From: Breznakia pachnodae
Lineage (GTDB): Bacteria > Bacillota_I > Bacilli_A > Erysipelotrichales > Erysipelotrichaceae
Assembly (NCBI RefSeq): GCF_030814225.1
Contig: NZ_JAUSUR010000001.1
Span: 310,001-374,000 of the forward strand
Direction of reading: 5' to 3'
DNA length: 64,000 bases
Shown: piece by piece, positions 27,701-35,971 of the stretch
How positions within the stretch are numbered: position 1 is the first letter of the stretch
How the letters are laid out: each line of letters opens with the position of its first letter
Made by a program: the position numbers and the translations under genes
Notes under the pieces: model-generated
Seen by the model: only the letters and a program-made list of their open reading frames with translations
Databases searched by the model: none
What the model was told of the DNA's origin: nothing

Positions 27701-27811
27701 TGTACGAATAGCATCTACTGGGTCATCTGGTGCAGCCATTATACCTTGTAATGGTGCTACACATGTTACTGCTATAAAAACAGCGACAACTAACTTAAAT
27801 ATTTTTTTCAT
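24713..27811 (-). CDS. cohesin-like / eight-repeat / dockerin surface protein
   Basis: This 1032-residue secreted protein has a signal peptide (1-27) and a cohesin-like domain (about 40-218; RDGDIIEVKIDLPAD, RYDSTKLELLS, GGTLAKMYFRVKDG). Eight tandem repeats of about 90 residues follow (about 225-955), each with an xAKALxxxxxLIPYNNA-like helix, an ALxDGT turn and a YDVTYSYGSG strand. A type I dockerin closes the protein (about 960-1032), with two calcium loops DYDKNGRVDVLD and DANSDGRVDVID. A binding domain at one end and a dockerin at the other would let it bridge two partners or chain. It lies 60 bases after the sortase-tailed cohesin gene, whose N-terminal domain is its close paralogue. 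Confidence 0.75.
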   Translation of the reverse strand: MKKIFKLVVAVFIAVTCVAPLQGIMAAPDDPVDAIRTVSRNDGGGALGTHKNASYVENGVQYYRDGDIIEVKIDLPADTDTQAYQQGIRYDSTKLELLSTNYDIQQSIDKHYLQQDWTGYVSRLHNDPNTILIYGGSNNYTIESSKDKQGGTLAKMYFRVKDGGETTTGEPVVFEFPQFQTVKNTDNGRIYTHIGYDPARDSETAYYTAPAQTIYLKKPTVSFNAENGFIKQSDAKNLANANELKPYNNVSAKMTDGSSVDVAVNAPKFTSIKNGELGSYDVTYSYNQGGNTGSSSVKLSVVSDDAIISPEKTFALDAKSAFITQSDAKALADQNALIGVNKATVLLADGTSATPNVSAASFASIKAGTLGTYDVTYSYGSGSDTASKTVKVTVVKDGSIISPNEDVSLYAENGFIKQADAKALASKDALIPYNNAEVVLLDGSKPKPTVDVSSSEWLAINIGTVGSYDVLYSYGSGSNAVNKRVKITVIKDDSEISPDKKASIYAQDAEISETEAKALTDVNALITLNNASVTLSDGSVLTPVISAPDYAKIKAGTIGNYHVEYSYGNGDTYVSKTVTLRVVEDKKHVITAEDKIITVDQAKALNAKEDLRTVNNVYVTAIDGTHPNAVVETNDWTAIKAGTLGKYTITYSYGTGDKLVTTTANVVIVENGSIVNDKASLFAKSAFVTESVAKSFTVKEDLIPVNQAKVTLIDGTNANPTVQINSAYWNLLKDGELGVYEVTYLHGSGSDLLSKKVNTTVIKDGSEISPNEEVSLYASNAFIQSSDAKKLVNKEQLRTYNKALVTLVDGSTANPTVNVSAQDWLAIQQGKIGSYDVLYSYGSGQSEVNKIVKIVVVADNPEISPNEKVALNATNGEIADTDAKKVTKKEDLIPYNNAVVTLEDGTTVNPEIAISTNNLNAIKEGKLGKYTIVYYYGAEGTDNYVEKTVTLEVVKKTEERLLFDYDKNGRVDVLDFTEFKRIFSDPGSATSVEILLSDANSDGRVDVIDLSECQYYLSNPTVTPPTILVPIQ

Positions 27812-27871
27812 GTTTTTCCTCTCTACAACGCGGAAAAGATGTTTAATAACACCTTTCCTCCCTAAGTTATT

Positions 27872-29437
27872 TTATTGTTTCTTAATTTTTAATGTAATCA
27901 TTGCTCCTGCTGCTAATAAAGCAGTAAATATTAATAATGGAACATTTGTAGTATCACCAGTATCAGCACCACTTCCTGCTGCCGTAGATGGTTTCTTAGT
28001 TCCTCCTGCTGCATTACCAGTGTTATCAACACTTGGCTTGTTTGTGTTTCCTCCCTGATTCGAGTTATCACCATCACCAGTGATTGAAACCGCTACAGTA
28101 ACATCTGCCGTTCCAGTTCCTACATTACTTGCAAATGAAGGATTACCATTGTATGGAGTAACTACACGATTTCCATCTGTATCATAAGAAATCATTGGTA
28201 GTGCAAGTTTAAAATTCACATTAAACGTTTGTGCTAATAGATTATCATTTTCATCTACACGATAAGTGTCTGTAGTTCCTGATAATACTTTTCCTGGAAC
28301 CACAAATGTACTTCCATCATTACATTCAATTGTTACATCAAAATCTTCACCCTTAAGTGCATTGATTCTTTCTTCCAACTTAGCGCTTGAAGTTCCAGCA
28401 TCTAATACAATTGTTTTCGATGCTGTATCAATTGACTTAACTGTATATGTTCTTGCTGCAACTGATAATGTCAAAGTCTTTTCAGTCGTATCACCAGCAT
28501 CGTTTGTTACTGTATATTTAAATACATAACTTCCTTCAACTGGTTGATGTTTAGTAAATGTACCAGTACCTTCACTAATAACCACTGAACTAGCATCAAT
28601 AGTAGCATCGCTCTCACATGCTGCAGATTTAATATATGCAGATGGATCGAATAAATCACCTTCGAAGATAGCTACATTGCTTTCACTAATATCTAATGTT
28701 GGTGCAACTGATTTAGGTTCTTCACCACCACCATTACCTGGTGTTTTTGCAGTTACTGTAATTGGTGCAGGAATGAAGTATGCTGTTTCAGCATCACGAT
28801 TCGCATCATATCCTGCATGTGTATAAACACGTGCTCCATTTGAGTATCCAGCTGTTTGGAACTGTGAGAAATTAAACGTAATCGCTGTTCCCTCAGCTGT
28901 TTCTACACCTGGAAGAACTCGGAAATACATTTTTGCTAAGACTCCTCCGTCAAATTCTCCACCTTTTGTGTAATCTGCAGTTGTTCCATAAACTAAAATA
29001 TGTTCTGGATCATTGTTTAATGCAGATACCTGAGTTGACCAAGTTGCATCAATGTAATTTCTTGATAACGTTGAACGAATATCATAATAACCTGACAATA
29101 ATGTAACTTTTGATTTATCATAATTTACACAATCCTGAAAAGCAATTGAACCATGCTCTGCTGGAAGTGCAATAGTAACTTCTATGATATCTCCATCACG
29201 AAAATATTGAATTCCATTTTCCTCATAACTAGCCTTCTCGTGAGTTCCATATGCTCCCCCACCGTCATTTCTGGTAACTGTATGGATTGGCATGATTTCG
29301 AACATTGGCTCACCATCGACCCTATCTGCTTTTGTATCAGTAGGTAGTAAAGCCGAAACTGCAGGAACTGCAATTGCTGCTACCAAAGCCACAATACCAA
29401 ATATCTTGACTTTTTTACTTTGTATTCCTAAATTCAT
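27872..29437 (-). CDS. cohesin-like surface protein with Ig-like domains and sortase-like tail
   Basis: 521 residues: signal peptide (about 1-38), cohesin-like domain (about 52-228; RDGDIIEVTIALPAE, GGVLAKMYFRVLPG), an Ig-like domain (about 245-335; GSYVFKYTVTNDAGDTTEK) and a second beta domain (about 335-450). A Gly/Asn/Ser linker and a C-terminal GADTGDTTN, 20-residue hydrophobic stretch and KIKKQ tail follow. The tail looks like a divergent LPxTG signal. The first 90 mature residues are nearly identical in plan to the neighbouring cohesin-dockerin protein. It is the first gene of its operon, 62 bases after a putative ECF promoter and behind a terminator. Confidence 0.7.
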   Translation of the reverse strand: MNLGIQSKKVKIFGIVALVAAIAVPAVSALLPTDTKADRVDGEPMFEIMPIHTVTRNDGGGAYGTHEKASYEENGIQYFRDGDIIEVTIALPAEHGSIAFQDCVNYDKSKVTLLSGYYDIRSTLSRNYIDATWSTQVSALNNDPEHILVYGTTADYTKGGEFDGGVLAKMYFRVLPGVETAEGTAITFNFSQFQTAGYSNGARVYTHAGYDANRDAETAYFIPAPITVTAKTPGNGGGEEPKSVAPTLDISESNVAIFEGDLFDPSAYIKSAACESDATIDASSVVISEGTGTFTKHQPVEGSYVFKYTVTNDAGDTTEKTLTLSVAARTYTVKSIDTASKTIVLDAGTSSAKLEERINALKGEDFDVTIECNDGSTFVVPGKVLSGTTDTYRVDENDNLLAQTFNVNFKLALPMISYDTDGNRVVTPYNGNPSFASNVGTGTADVTVAVSITGDGDNSNQGGNTNKPSVDNTGNAAGGTKKPSTAAGSGADTGDTTNVPLLIFTALLAAGAMITLKIKKQ

Positions 29438-29498
29438 ATTAACCTCCTCTTTTTCATATAAACAAATATGAATATAAAAAATCCTTTCTATCTACATG

Positions 29499-29524
29499 GG
29501 CGAACTTAATTAAGAAAAGGTTCC
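29499..29524 (-). promoter_or_regulatory. putative ECF-sigma promoter of the cohesin operon
   Basis: The minus strand reads GGAACC (29519-29524), 14 bases, TTCGCC (29499-29504). GGAAC is the classical ECF -35 core. The element is shared, with the same spacing, by the sigma gene's own promoter. It lies directly behind the lectin gene's terminator and 62 bases before the cohesin start codon. Confidence 0.75.
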
Positions 29525-29530
29525 ATAAAA

Positions 29531-29560
29531 ATTAAAAAAGATGCAAATTTCTTTGCATCT
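29531..29560 (-). terminator. terminator of the sigma-lectin unit
   Basis: A 9-bp perfect stem, AGATGCAAA / TTTGCATCT (29539-29547 with 29552-29560, 4-base loop), is followed on the minus strand by T runs. It separates the lectin-dockerin gene from the cohesin operon. Confidence 0.88.
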
Positions 29561-29569
29561 CTTAAATTC

Positions 29570-32500
29570 TTAGATTGGAATATGTACTTCTATTAATGGT
29601 AATGTAGGATCACTAATGAATCGGTTTATTTCAACCAAATCTAAAATATCAATCCTTCCATCTCCATTAGAATCACTCATATACAAAATCTCTTTTGTAA
29701 TTGTTCTTGAACCACTCATATAACTAGTGAATTCAACATGATCCAGAATATCTATACGTCCATTTCTATCGTAGTCAAACATATGACGTACATAGTATTG
29801 TTGAGTAACTTCTGCATGCACTTGTTTTACAAGTCCGTTGTATGCAAAATCTACTTCATAATTATCTGGTGTTCCAGCATTCAAGTCAGACCAATCATCT
29901 ACTGCAACCGTTGGTACAGTTGTTGTGCCATCTGCGAAGTAAACTGTTGCTTGTGCTAATGGAATCAATGCTTCCTTATTCGCAAGAGCTTTTGCTTCTT
30001 CCTGAGTTAATGAAATACTGTTTGCATAAATTGCAAAATCACGTTCAGGCGAAATGATTGCTCCGTCTCTTACTACTGTAACTTTTACTACTTTCATCGT
30101 GAAATTATCACCAGTTCCATAATCATAAGTTACATTGTATGTTCCAATGATTCCCGCATTAATGCTTGGATAATCCGTTGATGAAACATTTGGTATTGCA
30201 GTTGTACCATTTGCATAAGTAACACGTGCATTATTGTAATCAATCAATTCACTGATTCCAGTTAATGCTTTTGCTTCACTTTCGGTAATAACTGCATTAC
30301 GTGCATTCAATACAAAGTCTTTTTCTGGTGAAACCACTCCACCATCTTCGTATACAGTCAACATAACTGTTTTCTGTACTTGGTCACTTCCACTTCCATA
30401 ACTGTAAAGTACTGGATAAGAACCTTTAATACCACTTGTTGTAGCTAACCAGTCAAATGGTAGCATCGTAACCGTTGGTACATCCGTTGTTCCATCTTTT
30501 TTCACTACAGATGCTTTATTAAATGGAATTAACTCGGTTGTCGCAGTTAATGTTTTTGCTTCACTTTGTGAGATAAGTCCATCGTACGCGCTTAACACAA
30601 AGTTCTTTTCTGGTGAAACAGTTCCATTATGTACAGTTAGATTTACTGTTTTCGATACTTGGTTTGAACCACTTCCATAACGATAAGTTACTTTATATGT
30701 TCCTAATTTTCCCATTTTGATATCAGCATAACTTGTTGTTGATACACCAGGGACTGCATCACTTCCATCACTTAAGATAACTGATGCATTATTGTAAGGA
30801 ATTAAATCCTTTTGTGCAGTAATAGCTTTTGCATCTTCTTGTGATATAAATCCATCTGATGCATAAAGTATAAAGTCTTTTTCAGGTGATACATCACCAT
30901 CTGGTACCACTCTCAAGTTTACAGTCTTCGAAGTTTCATTGCTTCCACTTCCATAACTGTAGGTAACTGAGTATGTCCCTAGTATTCCTGCACGAATTGC
31001 TAGCCAGCTAGTTGCTGTTACGACAGGTGTATCACTTGTTCCATCACTCAATGTTACTGTTGCCTTATTATAAGGAATCAGTTCATTGCGGTTTAGTAAT
31101 GCCTGTGCGTCTGACTGTTGAATAATTCCACTCTTCGCAAAAATCGCAAAATCCTGGTTAGGTGAAATAATAGAATCATCTTCAATTACATTTAATTTCA
31201 CTGTTGTACTCAACGATTCACTTGCTTGTGTGTAAGCATAAGTCACATCGTAAGAACCTATTGTTCCAGCTTTGATTTGTGACCAGAATGATGTTGCAAC
31301 CTGTGGATCTAGATAAGATCCATCTTTTAATGTTACATAAGCATCATTATAAGGAATCATATCCGTTTGTACACCTAAGCTTTGAGCCAGTGTTTTATAG
31401 ATAAATCCATTTCTTGCATACAGTGCAAAGTCATGACTTGGTGGTGTGATACCTTTTGTAACAGTTAAATCAACTGTTTTACTTACATAATCACTGCCAC
31501 TTCCATAACTATAAGTTACAGGGTATGTTCCTTCAATACCAGCATTAATCGCTACCCAAGAAGTAGTAGTTACATTCGGTTGAACATGTGTACCATTCTT
31601 CAAGATAACTGAAGCTGAGTTATAAGGAATCATATCTGTTTGTGATGTCAGAACTTTTGCCTGCTCCACATTAATTAGTCCATTCTCTGCATATAATGCA
31701 AAGTCTTTACTTGGAGGAAAAACCGTTCCATCTGGTACTACTGTCAGTAATACTGTTTTGGTACCTTGCGTTATTCCTGTTCCATAACTATAAGTAATAT
31801 CATAAGAACCATGTACTCCTGCTACAATATTTGCCCAGCTACCTGTTGTTACAACTGGAGCTGCTGTTCCACCTGTATTGGTAGTAACACTTGCTGTATT
31901 GTAAGGAATCAACTGATCCTGATGAGTTAATGCTTTTGCTTGTGTTTCATAAATGAATGCATCTTCCGCATTAATAACATGTTTTTTATCTGCAGTCATT
32001 GTAAGATTTACTGGCAATTGTACTTGATTACTTCCACTTCCATAACTATATGTTACAGGGTGAACCTTTACAGTTCCTGCAACAATTTCACTAAATGTTG
32101 ATGCATTTACAGTTGGTTCTGCACGAGTACCATCTGCTAATGTTACTTTTGCATTGTTGTATGGAATTAGTTGTGCCTGTGTCGTTAATGCCATTCCTTG
32201 TGTCTGTGAAATCGATCCATCTTCTGCATATAATGCAAAACTGTGATCTGGTGGCACTACTGAACCATCTTCAACTATATTCAGTTTTACTGTTTTAAAT
32301 TTTTGATTTGCACCTGCACCATACAAGTACGTTACATCATAACTTCCAATTGTTCCGCTAGTAATGTTTGTCCAGTTATTTACACTCACTAATGGTGTTG
32401 CTGCTGTTCCATCACTCAATGTTACTGAAGCATCATTGTATGGAATTAATTGGGTTGAATCAGTAAGCAGTTTTGCTTCGCTTTGTTTAATGAACCCATT

Positions 32501-34543
32501 TCTAGCATATAGTGCAAAACTGTTGTCTGGTGGGAATACAGTCCCATCTTTCACTACATTTAATTTTACTGTCTTTTCACCACGAACGTTTCCACTTCCA
32601 TATGCATAAGTAATATCATATGTTCCTATGGTTCCAGCAGTAATGTCATTCCATGAATTGGTTGAGACACTATCTGGAGCTGCTGCTGTTCCTTGATTTG
32701 TTGTAACACTTGCATTGTTATATGGGATAAAATCAAACATTGTCTTAATTGATTTTGCCTGTGTTTGCGTAATAAATCCATTGCTGGCATTTACTACATG
32801 CTTTTGGTCTTCCACTACTGACAGAGTAAGTTGTTTCTCAGTATAGTTTGCTCCTGTACCATATGAGATAATTGTTGTATATCTACCAACTGTACCCGCT
32901 TTAATTGCATTCCATGATGCATTGCTCACATTTGCTGTTGCACTGCTTCCATCAGCCATCGTTACAGTTGCTTCATGAACTGTTAATAAAGAATTCACTG
33001 ATGTTAATGCCTGTGCTTCCATTTGTGAAAGTGATGCATTGACTCCAAATAATGCAAAGTCTTTATTTGGTGAAATAATTGAACCATCTTTTACAACATT
33101 AATCTTTACTGTTGTTGATGCATCTCCATAAGAATAAGTTACATCATATGTTCCAATTGTTCCAGCTTTAATATCATTCCAAGATGCTGTTGTTGCAGTT
33201 GGAGTAACACTTGCTCCACTCTTAGAAACTGCAGTTGCATTGTTATATGGAATTAATCCATTTGTATTACTTAATGCTTTTGCTTGTGATTCTGTAATAA
33301 ACCCATTATTAGCACTTACTTCATCATTGTTATAATTAAAGTTTGCCAATTGAATTTGGAAAGGTTTATTATTTGATCCATAATCTTTCAATAATACACC
33401 ACTATATGTTAAATATGCAGGAGTTGGATTATTCACCGTTCCTCCAAACACTTCATGTGGTCTAAAGTTTTCATACTTTAAATAATATGAACCATAGTTG
33501 AATGTTAATGTTCCAGTCCCAGTCGCTTCATCGGTAACTACCCACTCCACATCAAATACTGTCATTTGATGTGTATGCGTAATATTCTTTGTATAAGCAA
33601 CTGGAGTTGTTACATCTCCATATTGGTTTGTTTTATGAATCGCAATGTGATTCTTACCTAACCCTGAATCACCAAATTCATTATCATTATCATGATAATC
33701 AACTTCAAATATAACCCCATTACGTGCTCCATAGTATTTGTCAAAACGATAGATACCCATCGCACCACCTGGTAAATATGTATATGTTAGATTTGGATTC
33801 GTTTGAAAACCAATCGTAAATCCATCACCCATTAAAGTAGTATTTGATGATAACATATTTTTCACTGTAAAACCTTTAGAGAAATCTACAGGTTGTTTTG
33901 ATACAGCAGCAAATTTAGCATACCATCCTTCCCAGAATGCCGTTCCACACAATGACAGACATTTCGCATTCTTCTTATAAGTAAAACTGTAATACTCAGC
34001 ATACTTATTCCCCAACTCTAATGTATAGTCATCAATGAACTTTAATCCTCCTGTTGTTGAAGAGATATTAAAGTCATTTCTGAAACTCCATGAACTGTTT
34101 GATAATGGCATTATTTCACTAAATGCCTCTACTGATTGTTCATTTGTATTCTCGCTGACAATTTGATTTACTTCGTATTCAACTTCTTTTGTTCTTTTAA
34201 TTTCTTTAATCTTTCCTTCTTCTTCCTCGTATACTTTATAGTTGATTACAAATGTCAATATTTCATTTTCGGTTGAAATATAACTTGTTGAACTTCCTTC
34301 ACTAATACTTCCATCAGGATTTCCAATTGCTAAAATTTCAACATCATTACTATTTGGAAAGGATTCAAAAACTACTTCTACTGATTTTTGATCATCACTG
34401 ACATTTGTTTGAAGATTATAACTGACATCTTCACTTTCTGCCTTAACAGCAGGTACACTTACAACACTTAATGCAATAAATGCAGCTACTGCGGCAACGA
34501 AACTTTTCTTAATTCCACTAATTACCTTTTTCCTTTTTGCCAA
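29570..34543 (-). CDS. giant L-type-lectin / thirteen-repeat / dockerin surface protein
   Basis: 1657 residues. After a signal peptide (1-36) and a leading domain (about 40-145) comes a legume-lectin-like domain (about 150-405), with GDGFTIGFQ, GVIFEVDYHDNDNEFGDSG and HQMTVFDVEWV, the typical sugar-binding beta sandwich with acidic metal ligands. Thirteen tandem repeats of about 85-95 residues follow (about 408-1585), then a type I dockerin with calcium loops DYDRNGRIDILD and DSNGDGRIDILD. It has no catalytic domain, so it is probably an adhesin that docks through its dockerin. It starts 25 bases after the sigma gene and is surely co-transcribed with it. Base use matches the neighbours. Confidence 0.85.
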   Translation of the reverse strand: MAKRKKVISGIKKSFVAAVAAFIALSVVSVPAVKAESEDVSYNLQTNVSDDQKSVEVVFESFPNSNDVEILAIGNPDGSISEGSSTSYISTENEILTFVINYKVYEEEEGKIKEIKRTKEVEYEVNQIVSENTNEQSVEAFSEIMPLSNSSWSFRNDFNISSTTGGLKFIDDYTLELGNKYAEYYSFTYKKNAKCLSLCGTAFWEGWYAKFAAVSKQPVDFSKGFTVKNMLSSNTTLMGDGFTIGFQTNPNLTYTYLPGGAMGIYRFDKYYGARNGVIFEVDYHDNDNEFGDSGLGKNHIAIHKTNQYGDVTTPVAYTKNITHTHQMTVFDVEWVVTDEATGTGTLTFNYGSYYLKYENFRPHEVFGGTVNNPTPAYLTYSGVLLKDYGSNNKPFQIQLANFNYNNDEVSANNGFITESQAKALSNTNGLIPYNNATAVSKSGASVTPTATTASWNDIKAGTIGTYDVTYSYGDASTTVKINVVKDGSIISPNKDFALFGVNASLSQMEAQALTSVNSLLTVHEATVTMADGSSATANVSNASWNAIKAGTVGRYTTIISYGTGANYTEKQLTLSVVEDQKHVVNASNGFITQTQAKSIKTMFDFIPYNNASVTTNQGTAAAPDSVSTNSWNDITAGTIGTYDITYAYGSGNVRGEKTVKLNVVKDGTVFPPDNSFALYARNGFIKQSEAKLLTDSTQLIPYNDASVTLSDGTAATPLVSVNNWTNITSGTIGSYDVTYLYGAGANQKFKTVKLNIVEDGSVVPPDHSFALYAEDGSISQTQGMALTTQAQLIPYNNAKVTLADGTRAEPTVNASTFSEIVAGTVKVHPVTYSYGSGSNQVQLPVNLTMTADKKHVINAEDAFIYETQAKALTHQDQLIPYNTASVTTNTGGTAAPVVTTGSWANIVAGVHGSYDITYSYGTGITQGTKTVLLTVVPDGTVFPPSKDFALYAENGLINVEQAKVLTSQTDMIPYNSASVILKNGTHVQPNVTTTSWVAINAGIEGTYPVTYSYGSGSDYVSKTVDLTVTKGITPPSHDFALYARNGFIYKTLAQSLGVQTDMIPYNDAYVTLKDGSYLDPQVATSFWSQIKAGTIGSYDVTYAYTQASESLSTTVKLNVIEDDSIISPNQDFAIFAKSGIIQQSDAQALLNRNELIPYNKATVTLSDGTSDTPVVTATSWLAIRAGILGTYSVTYSYGSGSNETSKTVNLRVVPDGDVSPEKDFILYASDGFISQEDAKAITAQKDLIPYNNASVILSDGSDAVPGVSTTSYADIKMGKLGTYKVTYRYGSGSNQVSKTVNLTVHNGTVSPEKNFVLSAYDGLISQSEAKTLTATTELIPFNKASVVKKDGTTDVPTVTMLPFDWLATTSGIKGSYPVLYSYGSGSDQVQKTVMLTVYEDGGVVSPEKDFVLNARNAVITESEAKALTGISELIDYNNARVTYANGTTAIPNVSSTDYPSINAGIIGTYNVTYDYGTGDNFTMKVVKVTVVRDGAIISPERDFAIYANSISLTQEEAKALANKEALIPLAQATVYFADGTTTVPTVAVDDWSDLNAGTPDNYEVDFAYNGLVKQVHAEVTQQYYVRHMFDYDRNGRIDILDHVEFTSYMSGSRTITKEILYMSDSNGDGRIDILDLVEINRFISDPTLPLIEVHIPI

Positions 34544-34568
34544 AATTAGTACTCCCTTCTTTATATGC

Positions 34569-35906
34569 TTAATTAACAGTATTGCTGTCTATAAGACTTA
34601 CTTCTTTTGAATTTATTTTGTATACTTGGTAGTTCCCCGTCTTATCATACAAATACAGCTTGGCTTCCTCTTCAACCGCATCTTCTAAATATGCACTGCT
34701 GGTTCCAATCTGAATAAGACCAAATATGTTGTCTCCCTCTTGTACATAAGATTTTTCAAAATCAATTCCAGACAAGTTATCACTAGCCAATATCTTCAAT
34801 AATCCGTCTTCTTTTGTCAGACTAGTTAAAACTGGAGATTCCTTGTCAATATTGTCGATTACAAGTTCTTGCGATACATCGCGATACTGAACATTATAAG
34901 TTCCATTCTTATTCACGATAAATGCATAATTATAATCATCTTCATTAGTTAATTTAATTTCTTCTTCGCTATCACTCAACACTACCTTGATATCTTTTAT
35001 ATCCGGTTGTTCATCAAATGACAAAACGATCTGTAAGTCTTCATTTGTTAATTCTTTAAGATAGCCGATATCTTTTAATTGGGCTACCGGTTTTGAAACT
35101 GCCTCCACAGCTGGGTTTAAAAATGTATAAGTTCCAAATGCTCCCAGAATTAAACCAACGCTTATAATAGATGCACCAAACCCTGTAAACAACCCAGTAC
35201 CAACTGCTGCCACACCCGCTGTAACTCCTGTTGCATTTTCAATTACACGTGCAACTTTTGCTCTTGAATTTGGATCCATTGATTCTTGTGCTACCAATGA
35301 ATTGTATAATTTGAACATCAGTGGAGTAAACGTAAATGACAAGTATACTGCCGGTGTAACCTGACGATTGGATAAACCTGTTTTCAGCTGTTTTTTAGCT
35401 CTGTGCAAACGACTCTTTACAGTACCAACCGGAACACCCATAATGTCTGCAATTTCTTCAATGCTACATTCACCTACAAATCTTAATAGGCAAACTTCGC
35501 GCATGTCTTCAGGAAGTCCATCAATTTCTTTTTGTACTGCTTCCAAAATTGTCTTTTTTCTCACCGCATCACCTGAGTCACCTTTTTTATCAGAGTAATT
35601 TTCTATTATGGATTCTCCATCTTTGGTAAATGCACCACGTTTGTTTTTGCGATAAATATCTAAAGTGTTGTGATATGCAATTCGATATAACCAAACATTA
35701 AAAGCACGAACATCCCGTAAAGCAGAACGGTTCGCGATAACTTCAATGAAAGTATTTTGAATTGCTTCTTCACTATCAGCTTCATTATGCAATATATTTA
35801 CTGCAAGATAATAAATCTTATTTTGATACTTACCAAAGATTTCTGGAAATATACTATCGTCTCCATCTAGAAATTTTTGAATCTCCTCATTTCTTAACCT
35901 ACTCAT
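34569..35906 (-). CDS. ECF sigma factor fused through a membrane segment to an outside domain
   Basis: 445 residues. Region 2 is at about 20-88 (NKIYYLAVNILHNEADSEEA, FNVWLYRIAYHNTLDIYRK) and region 4 at about 125-175 (LPEDMREVCLLRFVGECS, IADIMGVPVGTVKSRLHRAK). After a linker comes one hydrophobic segment (about 227-263), then about 180 residues of Ig-like beta sequence (NKNGTYNVQYRD, DKTGNYQVYKI) expected to lie outside the cell. There is no separate anti-sigma gene nearby, so the fused part may hold the sigma at the membrane and release it by proteolysis on a signal. That mechanism is inference. A matching ECF promoter precedes the gene, suggesting self-activation. Confidence 0.85.
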   Translation of the reverse strand: MSRLRNEEIQKFLDGDDSIFPEIFGKYQNKIYYLAVNILHNEADSEEAIQNTFIEVIANRSALRDVRAFNVWLYRIAYHNTLDIYRKNKRGAFTKDGESIIENYSDKKGDSGDAVRKKTILEAVQKEIDGLPEDMREVCLLRFVGECSIEEIADIMGVPVGTVKSRLHRAKKQLKTGLSNRQVTPAVYLSFTFTPLMFKLYNSLVAQESMDPNSRAKVARVIENATGVTAGVAAVGTGLFTGFGASIISVGLILGAFGTYTFLNPAVEAVSKPVAQLKDIGYLKELTNEDLQIVLSFDEQPDIKDIKVVLSDSEEEIKLTNEDDYNYAFIVNKNGTYNVQYRDVSQELVIDNIDKESPVLTSLTKEDGLLKILASDNLSGIDFEKSYVQEGDNIFGLIQIGTSSAYLEDAVEEEAKLYLYDKTGNYQVYKINSKEVSLIDSNTVN

Positions 35907-35932
35907 ATTTTTTCATCCTTTCTAACATAAGT

Positions 35933-35958
35933 GGCGAATGAAATTGAAAAAAGGTTCC
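35933..35958 (-). promoter_or_regulatory. putative self-regulated promoter of the ECF sigma gene
   Basis: The minus strand reads GGAACC (35953-35958), 14 bases, TTCGCC (35933-35938), 27 bases before the sigma start codon. It matches the cohesin-operon element in both boxes and in spacing. An 18-bp A/T palindrome (35959-35976) lies immediately upstream, where an UP-type element would be. Confidence 0.75.
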
Positions 35959-35971
35959 AATAATTTTAAAA

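Noticed and set aside
27812..27871. Terminator between the two cohesin-like genes
   Set aside because: A weak imperfect hairpin exists but no T run follows, so co-transcription is more likely.
24713..34543. Long-range DNA repetition that could be taken for a satellite or a CRISPR-like array
   Set aside because: The periodicity is about 260-280 bases, stays in frame and varies as coding sequence; it is the protein repeat module.
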